A stretch of DNA of 64,000 bases from Shewanella putrefaciens. Lineage in GTDB: Bacteria > Pseudomonadota > Gammaproteobacteria > Enterobacterales > Shewanellaceae. Where the stretch lies: positions 4,216,001 through 4,280,000 of the forward strand of contig NZ_CP066370.1 in the NCBI RefSeq assembly GCF_016406325.1. The letters are read 5' to 3'. Under the pieces are notes generated by a model. That model ran no database searches. It saw only the letters and a list, made by a program, of their open reading frames with translations, and was not told where the DNA came from. The position numbers and the translations under genes are program-made. This document shows, in pieces, positions 46,618 to 54,120 of the stretch (position 1 is its first letter; every line of letters begins with the position of its first letter).

Positions 46618-46767
46618 TTTGTTCCCAAAATAGGCATTAACTGTTTGTTATGCCGTGTAAAGGCTTACTTTGCTTCTTAACCATGCTCTAGTGACAAATA
46701 GAGTAACGGCTTAAGAAACATCAGCGTGATAGCAGGCTTAATTCAAGAGTGGATAAATACGCTATTT

Positions 46768-47238
46768 CTATTCTTGAAAACGGCAGAATGTGAGATGTAT
46801 TCGCCTAGGCTTCGCTTGATAACTGGGTATAGGTAGCAGAGTTATCACGCTGGAGGCGCGGGGAAGTAACGGAAGTAGGAACAACAGGATAAGTAATGGA
46901 ATGGTACTTGGAGCATCGATACAGATCCGGATCAATTTCTCAGACAATTCACATTTTTTAGGCTTACTTTTGACCAACTCAGCACCTAGCAATTGGGCGT
47001 CAGCATTGCTAGCCATACTGCTTGAAGTTGAGCCAGTGTTAACGGCTGAGTTGGCGCTTGCAGCTACACTCGAAAAAGACGTAGCCGACATCGCCTGCAC
47101 GCTCGACTCCTTGAGCAGCAAATTAAGTATTCCACTGTTTTGAGTCAAACAGAACAAGGTCAAAATGGTAAACACCATCACGCCCCATAGGTTGCCTGTT
47201 TGCCTAGTCGATAACTTAAAAAACCGGATTGTTTTCAC
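46768..47238 (-). CDS. Small membrane protein upstream of scsB
   Basis: Protein of 156 residues with two hydrophobic helices (about residues 18-45 and 110-130) joined by a Ser/Ala-rich linker, then ELSEKLIRIC and the basic ending RIHLTFCRFQE. I do not recognise a named family; its place before scsB recalls the small membrane protein ScsA of other bacteria, but it is not clearly homologous. The GTG at 47238 lacks a well-spaced ribosome binding site, so the start is uncertain. Confidence 0.55.
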   Translation of the reverse strand: MKTIRFFKLSTRQTGNLWGVMVFTILTLFCLTQNSGILNLLLKESSVQAMSATSFSSVAASANSAVNTGSTSSSMASNADAQLLGAELVKSKPKKCELSEKLIRICIDAPSTIPLLILLFLLPLLPRASSVITLLPIPSYQAKPRRIHLTFCRFQE

Positions 47239-47500
47239 CTTATTATTTGATAATTAAAATAAAAGCTGAGATCACTCGCCAATGACCTGAAGATAAGACC
47301 GGCGAATCGTAAAAATAGTTCATCAATACTTAAAATGTTCAGGCGGACTAAACTAAAAAGCCATTAGATTTTTCATCATTAAGCACTTAGCAAAGTCAAT
47401 TTTCTTCAGCAAAACACAACTTAGTCAGTGACTGATGCGGGGTAAATAAACTATGTTAGTCCACAATATTGACTCAAACGGATATCGGAACCAGAAACCA

Positions 47501-48127
47501 ATGCACACTTTACTTCGCTTTAGCGCCCTTAGTTCATGGCTACTGCTCTCCTCATCAGTAATTGCGGCCGATGTAGCAAGAGTTACCCTTGAAAATGGCG
47601 CTCAAGTCAGACTAAAAGATGATTTTACTTGGGAATATGTACTCACAGAAACTCAAACTGCACCGAATGTTTTGGCGACTGAAACCGTTGTCAACGCATC
47701 GACTACCATTAACAGCGCCACGAGCCTAACGACAACGTCAGCGGTATCCGTGCCAGTCACAACACTGACCGCGACTGCAATGGCTAAACCAGAACTGCTA
47801 GGCACAACCGCTAAAGACGGTATTAAAGTCAGCTTTACTGACAGCCAATGGAAAGGTGATAAACTTGGACTCACCTTCGAACTGGCCAGTACTAGCAATG
47901 AACACGTTACTTTAGTCGAGGTCGAAGCTCGTTTCTTTGCTGATAATGGTACTTTGCTCAAAACCGATAAACTCGAAGTATGGGAAGCCATTTTCCGCAT
48001 GCCAGAAACCTATCTTCGTAAAGGTGAACAGCGTAAGAGCAGTATTATCTGGGTTAAGGGTATAGATAAAGCCCTGTGGCAAAAGCAGTTAATCGATCTC
48101 AAAATAACCGAAATCAACTCACGTTAA
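47501..48127 (+). CDS. DUF3157-like exported protein
   Basis: Protein of 208 residues with a signal peptide (ending VIAA), then VARVTLENGAQVRLKDDFTW, a Thr/Ala/Val-rich linker of about 60 residues, and a C-terminal beta-sandwich-like domain (GLTFELASTSNEHVTLVEVE). This is the arrangement I associate with DUF3157 proteins of Vibrio and Shewanella. The role is unknown. ATG 47501 suits the signal peptide; the frame 16 codons further up has no support. It is divergent from the scs cluster. Confidence 0.65.
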   Translation: MHTLLRFSALSSWLLLSSSVIAADVARVTLENGAQVRLKDDFTWEYVLTETQTAPNVLATETVVNASTTINSATSLTTTSAVSVPVTTLTATAMAKPELLGTTAKDGIKVSFTDSQWKGDKLGLTFELASTSNEHVTLVEVEARFFADNGTLLKTDKLEVWEAIFRMPETYLRKGEQRKSSIIWVKGIDKALWQKQLIDLKITEINSR

Positions 48128-48555
48128 CTCTGATAGGCGAGTCTTTGCGCCATGGGATGCTGCACATTAAGTTGCAGCAAATCCCAAAGATTCCCGTAGA
48201 GATCTTCAAACACAGCTACCGTACCGTAATCCTGTTCCTGCGGCTCGCGGATAAAATGAATCCCATCGGCAACCATACGTTGATAGTCACGCCAAAAATC
48301 ATCGGTATTTAAAAATAAAAATACCCGACCTCCCGCTTGGTTACCGATAAAATCGAACTGCTCAGGTTTAGACGCTCGCGCGAGCAAGATAGATGCGCCC
48401 TTAGAGCCTGGCGGCGCTACCACCACCCAGCGCTTATCCTGCTCGGCCTGATAACTGTCTTCCACCAGTTCAAATTTTAATTTATTCACGTAAAAATCAA
48501 TTGCCTCATCGTAATCTCTGACGACTAAGGCGATATGCACTAGAGCTTGTTTCAT
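48124..48555 (-). CDS. VOC-family (glyoxalase-like) protein
   Basis: Protein of 143 residues with the paired beta-alpha-beta-beta-beta modules of the vicinal oxygen chelate fold. The first His (ALVHIALVV) and the late Glu (VFEDLYGNLWDL) are in metal-ligand positions. The substrate is unknown. ATG 48555 has GAAGG six bases upstream. Its end overlaps that of the convergent DUF3157-like gene by four bases. Confidence 0.9.
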   Translation of the reverse strand: MKQALVHIALVVRDYDEAIDFYVNKLKFELVEDSYQAEQDKRWVVVAPPGSKGASILLARASKPEQFDFIGNQAGGRVFLFLNTDDFWRDYQRMVADGIHFIREPQEQDYGTVAVFEDLYGNLWDLLQLNVQHPMAQRLAYQS

Positions 48556-48573
48556 GCCAACCTTCAATTAACG

Positions 48574-49212
48574 CTATTTGGTTACCAGTTTACAGGTCAT
48601 TTCCGGCGTGTCGTAGCCCCAAACTACTTTTGCCTCACCTTGATGCTCCCATAAGCTCTCATTTCTGCCCTGATATTTAGCACCACTACCACTGGGTTGT
48701 ACAAACATCAGCGAGGTTTGATCGCCGCGTTCGGCAATCAGGGTAGCTGGCTCGGTTTTAAAATAAGTCACGACCAATTCATTAGCAGGACTGCCGTCAC
48801 AGGCATAAGACACAGGTCCCGTCATTTCAACTAAACGATATTGTGCCTGTAGCTCGGCAATGCGCGTTTGATAGCTAGATTGAATACACGCGTGTTTATC
48901 GTCGCTCTTCCAGCATTCATTACGCCCTTTCACCCAACCACGTTGCATCGCTTTTAAAGTAGGAGGCTGTTCATTCTTTGCTTTTTCAAGTGCTTGGCTA
49001 TAAACCTTAGCTAACTGATTATCGAGTTGGTTCAGCCCCGCATCCTTACAGACCATGTCTTCAATACTGCCAGCATTCACTTTCGTGCAGTCAAAAGAAG
49101 GCGCGTTAGCCGCCATTGCTCCTGCACTTAACGCGCTAACCATCACGCCTGCGGCACAGTACCATTTGAAACCCAATCGATTACTTATCATCTTATTTGT
49201 TAACTTGGCCAT
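48574..49212 (-). CDS. Exported LprI-like/MliC-like fusion protein
   Basis: Protein of 212 residues: signal peptide, an LprI (DUF1311)-like helical domain with paired Cys (FDCTKVNAGSIEDMVC, then NECWKSDDKHAC), and a C-terminal MliC-like domain (VSYACDGSPANELVVTYF, GSGAKYQGRNESLWEHQGEA, ending in a Cys). MliC binds c-type lysozyme, and LprI of mycobacteria is also a lysozyme inhibitor, so a role in resisting host lysozyme is likely. AGGAA precedes the ATG. Confidence 0.82.
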   Translation of the reverse strand: MAKLTNKMISNRLGFKWYCAAGVMVSALSAGAMAANAPSFDCTKVNAGSIEDMVCKDAGLNQLDNQLAKVYSQALEKAKNEQPPTLKAMQRGWVKGRNECWKSDDKHACIQSSYQTRIAELQAQYRLVEMTGPVSYACDGSPANELVVTYFKTEPATLIAERGDQTSLMFVQPSGSGAKYQGRNESLWEHQGEAKVVWGYDTPEMTCKLVTK

Positions 49213-49548
49213 ATCAATTCCTTTGTATTTCTGTGGCTTGTTTCAACGCTTGCCATAGCTACCCCAACAGCCGATCTGTTGCGGAAACACCTAATTCTAG
49301 TGCGCGGCGAGGAAAATGCCCAGGACTAAGAGCCACTTACCAACCGATGTCCGCCTGCATAATCGGACACTTTAGCGCTAAAAAGCCACAAAATCCTGAC
49401 GAAATTGACCTACTATAATTTATGCATGATTGATTAAACTGAATGACAAAACGGTTAATTTTTTGCTTTGCGCGCGATAGTGGTTGAATTTCCTAGTGAA
49501 ATTGACTATTTTCACGCCGCTTGTCACTTCACTAGGAAAAGGATCAAC
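49213..49548. promoter_or_regulatory. Divergent intergenic region with TGTCCG inverted repeat
   Basis: TGTCCG-10-CGGACA at 49348-49369 and the 13-mer ATCGGACACTTTA at 49362-49374 repeat the pattern seen at 12909-12937. The rest shows no gene or RNA. Confidence 0.5.
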
Positions 49549-50871
49549 ATGGAACACGTTATGACCACAGGGAACGATAATCCCATCCAAATGGCCGATA
49601 CTGTTTACTCGAAGGAAAAATCACTGTTCACCATATTAGCCATTATTTCAGGACTCGTCTGGGCTGGATTGATCATAGGCACTCTAGGTGCCGCGCTGCT
49701 TTATGTATTGGCGTTTTTCATTATCTATCTCTTTAGCCATTCCGCCTTTATCAGCTACTTAAAAGGCACCGCTGTTGAGATCAACGCAGAGCAATTCCCT
49801 GATTTACATAAACAATATTTAGCCTGCTGCGAACGCTTAGAAATAAAAGAACCACCAAGGGCCTACCTACTCGCCGCCGACGGCATGCTCAATGCGCTGG
49901 CGACTCGCTTTCTCGGCCGCAACTATATAGTGCTATTTTCATCGATTGTAGATGCACTTGAGTCCGATAAAGATGCGCTCAACTTCTATATCGGCCACGA
50001 GCTAGGCCATATTCGCCGCAATCATATAGGTAAAGCGCCCTTCTTAGTCTTCGCCACTTGGTTACCTTTAGTGGGTGCGGCTTATTCTCGCGCCTGTGAA
50101 TATACCTGCGATCTCCACGGGTTACGTTGCTGCAACAGCTTACGTTCTGCCACCAATGCGGTTGCTGTATTAGCCGCAGGCGTCGAGCAATGGAAGCGTA
50201 TGAATATAGACCAATATATTCGCCAAACCCAAGAATCGAGCGGTTTTTGGATGTCATTACACGAGCTTAATGGCAGCTATCCTTGGTTAACTAAACGTAT
50301 GGCAAGAGTCCAAGCCAAGGCGCAGGGCAAAGATTATGTGGCGCCTTCTCGCAGTGCATGGGCTTATGTATTTAGCATCTTTATGCCACGCTTAGGTACA
50401 ACGGGTGGTGGATTGATTATCTTGGCTGCGATTATTGGCGTTGCGGCGGCGATTGCCGTTCCGGCCTATAAAGACTATCAAGAAAAAATGGGAGCGAGCA
50501 TAAGCTACGATACGCCAAACGATACACCAACATTGATGCTCACCGTTCCCGATGCATCATTAGCAATGGCGCATATAGAGCAAAGACATCAATCATTAAT
50601 CCCCATCACTGACACCTTAACCCGCTATTATCAAACCAATAAAGCTTGGCCAACGGAATTAGAAGTGCTTGGGTTAACGGACGAACAACTGGAAACATTT
50701 AACCTATACACAGATGGCATAGTGGGTTTTGTTGGGGGCGAAGCGCTCGGGGATTACCAAGATTATGAGGTATACCTCTCACCTCAAGTCGATGAACAAA
50801 ACAATATCACTTGGCTCTGCAGCAGTAACGGTATTCCCGATGAATATCTGCCAGTAGATTGCCGAGGTTAA
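49549..50871 (+). CDS. M48-type metallopeptidase with C-terminal pilin-like domain
   Basis: Protein of 440 residues. Two N-terminal helices (about 25-65) precede an M48 domain with the zinc motif HELGH in YIGHELGHIRRNH (about residue 150) and a downstream CEYTCD segment with the third ligand region. Near residue 295 a new hydrophobic helix runs into IAVPAYKDYQEKMG, which matches the N-terminal helix of type IV pilins. The tail (TRYYQTNKAWP through ITWLCSSNGIPDEYLPVDC) matches a pilin head. AAGGA precedes the ATG. Confidence 0.75.
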   Translation: MEHVMTTGNDNPIQMADTVYSKEKSLFTILAIISGLVWAGLIIGTLGAALLYVLAFFIIYLFSHSAFISYLKGTAVEINAEQFPDLHKQYLACCERLEIKEPPRAYLLAADGMLNALATRFLGRNYIVLFSSIVDALESDKDALNFYIGHELGHIRRNHIGKAPFLVFATWLPLVGAAYSRACEYTCDLHGLRCCNSLRSATNAVAVLAAGVEQWKRMNIDQYIRQTQESSGFWMSLHELNGSYPWLTKRMARVQAKAQGKDYVAPSRSAWAYVFSIFMPRLGTTGGGLIILAAIIGVAAAIAVPAYKDYQEKMGASISYDTPNDTPTLMLTVPDASLAMAHIEQRHQSLIPITDTLTRYYQTNKAWPTELEVLGLTDEQLETFNLYTDGIVGFVGGEALGDYQDYEVYLSPQVDEQNNITWLCSSNGIPDEYLPVDCRG

Positions 50872-50876
50872 GATTG

Positions 50877-50905
50877 AAAAGCGCTGCAATTGCAGCGCTT
50901 TTATT
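50877..50905 (+). terminator. Intrinsic terminator
   Basis: AAAAGCGCTGCAA pairs with TTGCAGCGCTTTT, five bases after the stop codon of the M48 gene. Confidence 0.92.
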
Positions 50906-51136
50906 ATCCATAAGCAAATTTAAACAATATGGTTGATTATTGAATGTAAATATTCCGCATCTCATTCTGCTCCTTTTCTGACGTAACTTTCTAAATGCGG
51001 AATGAGATAATAGGAGGAATATTTTTCATCTTCTCTCAAAGAAACGCCACAAAGCTGACTTACTAAAAGGAGTGGATAGGTATCCTGACTAACTCTTGCT
51101 AAACCTATATAGAAGATAGGAAATATCTCCCTCCGA

Positions 51137-51427
51137 TTACATATTGAGATCTATATGGTTAACCGCTTCCAACCATTGAGCAATCTGAGTTAGCTGCTGC
51201 TCTTGCGTAAGCCGTGTTGATTCAATTTCAAACAACTTTTGCCCTTGGTCGCTTAATAATCGCCATAGTGATAACCAGCCTTCTCGGTTATCACTCACCA
51301 CTTCATAGGTGTGTTGCCCGCGCTTTAATATGATGCGCCAATTACCGAAGAACGATGGGTAATCTTCAAAGACCTGAACCGAAAAACCGGACGCATTGAG
51401 CATTGAATACAGCGCTGCTTGTTGCAT
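51137..51427 (-). CDS. Hypothetical protein
   Basis: Protein of 96 residues without signal peptide or membrane helix; family not recognised. It opens with a helix, then alternates short strands (WRIILKRGQHTYEVVSDN) and ends in a helix. The compact alpha/beta reading and its neighbour of similar style suggest a small conserved cytoplasmic protein. The ribosome binding site is weak. Confidence 0.55.
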   Translation of the reverse strand: MQQAALYSMLNASGFSVQVFEDYPSFFGNWRIILKRGQHTYEVVSDNREGWLSLWRLLSDQGQKLFEIESTRLTQEQQLTQIAQWLEAVNHIDLNM

Positions 51428-51555
51428 ATATGGATCTCATATCAGTTTTTATTATGCACTCACTTTTATACCAACTGAAACGCACATACTTAAAATATAT
51501 ATGCCCTTTCAACCGGCTAAAAACGGTCATTCGAGTGATGTTCACAACACAAGGA

Positions 51556-51981
51556 TCAACACTGCTCGAAGTACAATTCCACCTTTAACGGCTGATCATC
51601 GATAAGTGCCCTGAAGGGGGCTGAAGACTCAATCGATTGCCTGAATACGGGCAACTCATCTGGCGAATGGCACCATTCATTACCGCCGTTAAGCTGTCGC
51701 AGTGCATCGGTTAAGGGAAAGTACAGTCTAAGGTGTAACTGATAAGGCTCATCTTCATCGGTGATGATAAATTGTCTTGTGACACTTAGCGAAAATTGAC
51801 GAGAGTTGCAAATACCCCACTCGTACAACAACATGTCACCATCTTCATCAATCTCCACATCATCAAAACGCTGTTCGCCATAAAACGCCAACATCACCTC
51901 CAACGCTCGGCGCGGTGTGATGATATCAATCGACTGTTCCAGTCTTTTTTTAAGTTCGTCTTGCGAGTCGGATAATTTCAT
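51556..51981 (-). CDS. Hypothetical protein
   Basis: Acidic soluble protein of 141 residues; family not recognised. A helical start (ELKKRLEQSIDIITPRRALE) leads to a strand-rich region (DGDMLLYEWGI, FSLSVTRQFII, YQLHLRLYFPL). It lies directly beyond the attC-like site at 52079 and reads in the same direction as the cassette gene; no attC-like site follows it, so it is probably ordinary chromosomal sequence next to the insertion. Confidence 0.6.
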   Translation of the reverse strand: MKLSDSQDELKKRLEQSIDIITPRRALEVMLAFYGEQRFDDVEIDEDGDMLLYEWGICNSRQFSLSVTRQFIITDEDEPYQLHLRLYFPLTDALRQLNGGNEWCHSPDELPVFRQSIESSAPFRALIDDQPLKVELYFEQC

Positions 51982-52078
51982 TGGCTTTCTCTAATTGACT
52001 ATTTAGTAGCAAATAATTGGACATTTCTTAGTTAGACTTTTAGATCTAATTAGTGAGTATTGGATTAAAATTTCTATG

Positions 52079-52180
52079 AAATAACGCCGTTTTAAGCGAC
52101 GATTAATAGCTTGCTAAAATGTGAAACAAAGTGGAACCAAGCAAGCTATTACGAGTCAGACTTTAAAATCCTTGTTAGGT
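52079..52180 (-). repeat. attC-like recombination site downstream of the cassette gene
   Basis: On the minus strand the site opens with ACCTAAC (fits the RYYYAAC box), which contains the TAA stop of the cassette gene. It has a strong internal hairpin (AATAGCTTGCT pairing with AGCAAGCTATT), and closes with CGGC then GTTATTT, a near match to GTTRRRY. Length 102 bases, within the known attC range. Confidence 0.65.
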
Positions 52181-52540
52181 TACGTTTGAATTACTAAGTT
52201 TTTCTTTTGATATAAAGAAATTATAAATGAGCAAGATAAACATAAATTGAAATATGGCATAAAGAATCCAAACTCGACTCTCTATTTTTTGAGTCATTGT
52301 TTGATATGAGCTTTGTGCTTCTAATTGTGTTTCAAGAAGCTGAATACGCGCTTTTAGAACTTCTAAATTTTCAGTGTGTTTTTCTGGCCTTGTATCTAGT
52401 GGGCGACTTAGCTCCATAACAGAATTAAAGTCTCCAACCCTTACGACTAAATCTAGAGATGAGTAAAGCCCAAAAGCTACCAATGAGAAAAGCATAATCA
52501 TCATAAACTTCTTAGATAGCTTAAATTGACCAACATCCAT
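52175..52540 (-). CDS. Cassette-borne small membrane protein
   Basis: Protein of 121 residues with two hydrophobic helices (about 12-30 and 90-110) enclosing a charged, coiled-coil-like stretch (ENLEVLKARIQLLETQLEAQ). The family is not recognised, which is usual for integron cargo. The stop codon lies inside the first box of the attC-like site, and an attC-like site ends 19 bases before the start, so gene and site together form one cassette of about 480 bases. CGGAG lies before the ATG. Confidence 0.7.
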   Translation of the reverse strand: MDVGQFKLSKKFMMIMLFSLVAFGLYSSLDLVVRVGDFNSVMELSRPLDTRPEKHTENLEVLKARIQLLETQLEAQSSYQTMTQKIESRVWILYAIFQFMFILLIYNFFISKEKLSNSNVT

Positions 52541-52558
52541 GCATTAAACTCCGTAGTA

Positions 52559-52618
52559 ACATAACGTCTTAGTATTTATGCGCTGCGCTGTTTGCAGGGC
52601 ATAAATCGCTTGTTGACT
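52559..52618 (-). repeat. attC-like recombination site upstream of the cassette gene
   Basis: On the minus strand AGTCAAC opens the site, AAGCG and the arms ATTTATGC / GCATAAAT pair perfectly, and ACTAAGAC leads to GTTATGT, a near match to GTTRRRY. Length 60 bases. The end sequence is shared with 18831-18846. Confidence 0.65.
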
Positions 52619-53120
52619 CAATCTTAAATATGGCCGCTGCCACATCCATGTAAGTGGGTATAAATAATGCTATAGGAGTTTGCTTTTTTGCGGTAGCGGT
52701 TTTTTATACAGTTTGAGGGGTAATCACTTGATATCGTTTTAGCTTTCTCATTCTTTTAAGCTCACTTTCGACTGATTATTGACCTTAATTTGCAGAATTT
52801 TAGTCCTATGTTTTGATTGGTATCTATTACGTTGAAGGATAAATGGGTGGATAGAACGCACCTTTTTAAAGACTTTTAATGACGAATAGACAAATTGCGT
52901 GAGTTCGGAAGCGATAGAAAATTTGTCAATGAGCACAAGGAGCTTTCAACTTCATAGGGGCGTCTTGGAACATCCAAGGGCGAAGGGCCTGCGGCCGTTT
53001 TGAGCGCGAGATAAGGATATCGAACTGGCTATTTAACATGGACGTTTTTGATAGGACAAACAGTCCTCCTTGGTCGGGTGGAGGATGAAGCCCCACGACT
53101 TTGGGGCAATAGCTTTTTAT
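52619..53120. other. Gene-poor stretch with mobile-element remnants
   Basis: No convincing gene in about 500 bases; a 62-codon minus-strand frame at 52748-52936 lacks support. The last 150 bases hold GC-rich structures and a probable IS605-type right end, listed separately. Confidence 0.5.
53064..53107 (+). mobile_element. Probable IS200/IS605-type right end (remnant)
   Basis: A hairpin TCCTCC / GGAGGA (53064-53085) is followed by GATGAA and a second hairpin GCCCC-ACGACTTT-GGGGC (53090-53107). The series GGAGGATGAAGCCCC with a closing stem is the usual look of tnpB-side right ends, where the guide RNA scaffold also lies. No tnpB reading frame remains upstream. Confidence 0.4.
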
Positions 53121-53900
53121 CTATTTCATTGCGGCTTTTACATAAACATCGAAGCGATTTTTTTTCGTGTCGATAACCATACTAGGCTTCACCCCATCCA
53201 AATCTTCGGCATAATCAGGGCGCTTAACGACGACACGTTTAGTTGCTAATGCTAAAGCGGGAGCGAGCAAACCATCGGCATCTAAATCGGCGCCCACTAA
53301 AGATTGAAATACCCGCATTTCCTTTTTAACGAGTGCCGACTTATCACGGTGGGGATACATAGGATCGAGGTAAACCACATCCACCTCTTGTTCCAGTTTT
53401 GATAAGGCTTCAAGGCTTGAACCATGAAATAGCTGCATCCGCTCATGCATCCAATCGCCGATTTCAGCGTCTTGATAGGCGCGCCGTAACCCGTCCTCTA
53501 ACAAGGCAGCCACGACAGGATGACGCTCGACCATAGTCACAGTACAACCTAAGCTGGCAAGTACAAATGCATCTCGCCCTAAACCCGCTGTACCATCAAC
53601 CACACTTGGTGTTACCCCTTGCTTTAAGCCAACCGCCTTAGCGATAGATTGTCCGCGGCCACCACCAAATTTGCGACGATGAGCAACGGCGCCAGTGACA
53701 AAATCGACTAATATGCCATCGAGTTTAGGCTCATCGCGCTTATGTAGCGTTAAGCTGTCCGATTCAAAACGCAATTCGAAAGGGGCATTGGCATCATAAA
53801 TCAGTTGCCAGCGCGCACATATGTCCACCAGTGTTGGGTATTGCTGATTAAAAAAAATCGGAGTCACAGGCTGTCTTCTAACCAATAAAATGGCCGTCAT
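53121..53900 (-). CDS. rsmJ: 16S rRNA (guanine(1516)-N2)-methyltransferase
   Basis: RsmJ of 259 residues. Key segments are [12 protein letters not shown] strand then [51 protein letters not shown] (SAM motif I), and the catalytic [18 protein letters not shown]. It methylates G1516 of 16S rRNA. ATG 53900 is used; the frame runs 15 codons further up without family support. Confidence 0.94.
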   Translation of the reverse strand: MTAILLVRRQPVTPIFFNQQYPTLVDICARWQLIYDANAPFELRFESDSLTLHKRDEPKLDGILVDFVTGAVAHRRKFGGGRGQSIAKAVGLKQGVTPSVVDGTAGLGRDAFVLASLGCTVTMVERHPVVAALLEDGLRRAYQDAEIGDWMHERMQLFHGSSLEALSKLEQEVDVVYLDPMYPHRDKSALVKKEMRVFQSLVGADLDADGLLAPALALATKRVVVKRPDYAEDLDGVKPSMVIDTKKNRFDVYVKAAMK

Positions 53901-54120
53901 TATGCCTAATAATTTGATTGATGAACACTTGGGCAAGTAGGGCACTTCCTCGCAATGTGCGATTTAAGTTAGGGGTTAAAACATCAAACTCAAACAAGCA
54001 TTAATATGTAACACTTTAATTTACAAAGATATAAATCTATTTGTATAACAATACCATGATTTATGTTATATGTTATGTCCCACTAGCTGGTGTGATTTCC
54101 GTATGGGATAAGGATATTTT

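Noticed and set aside
46768..47238. Assignment of the small gene upstream of scsB as scsA
   Set aside because: Position agrees but the sequence does not show clear similarity to ScsA.
52748..52936. 62-codon minus-strand frame near the lone cassette
   Set aside because: No ribosome binding site and no recognisable features; it could be cargo but cannot be supported.
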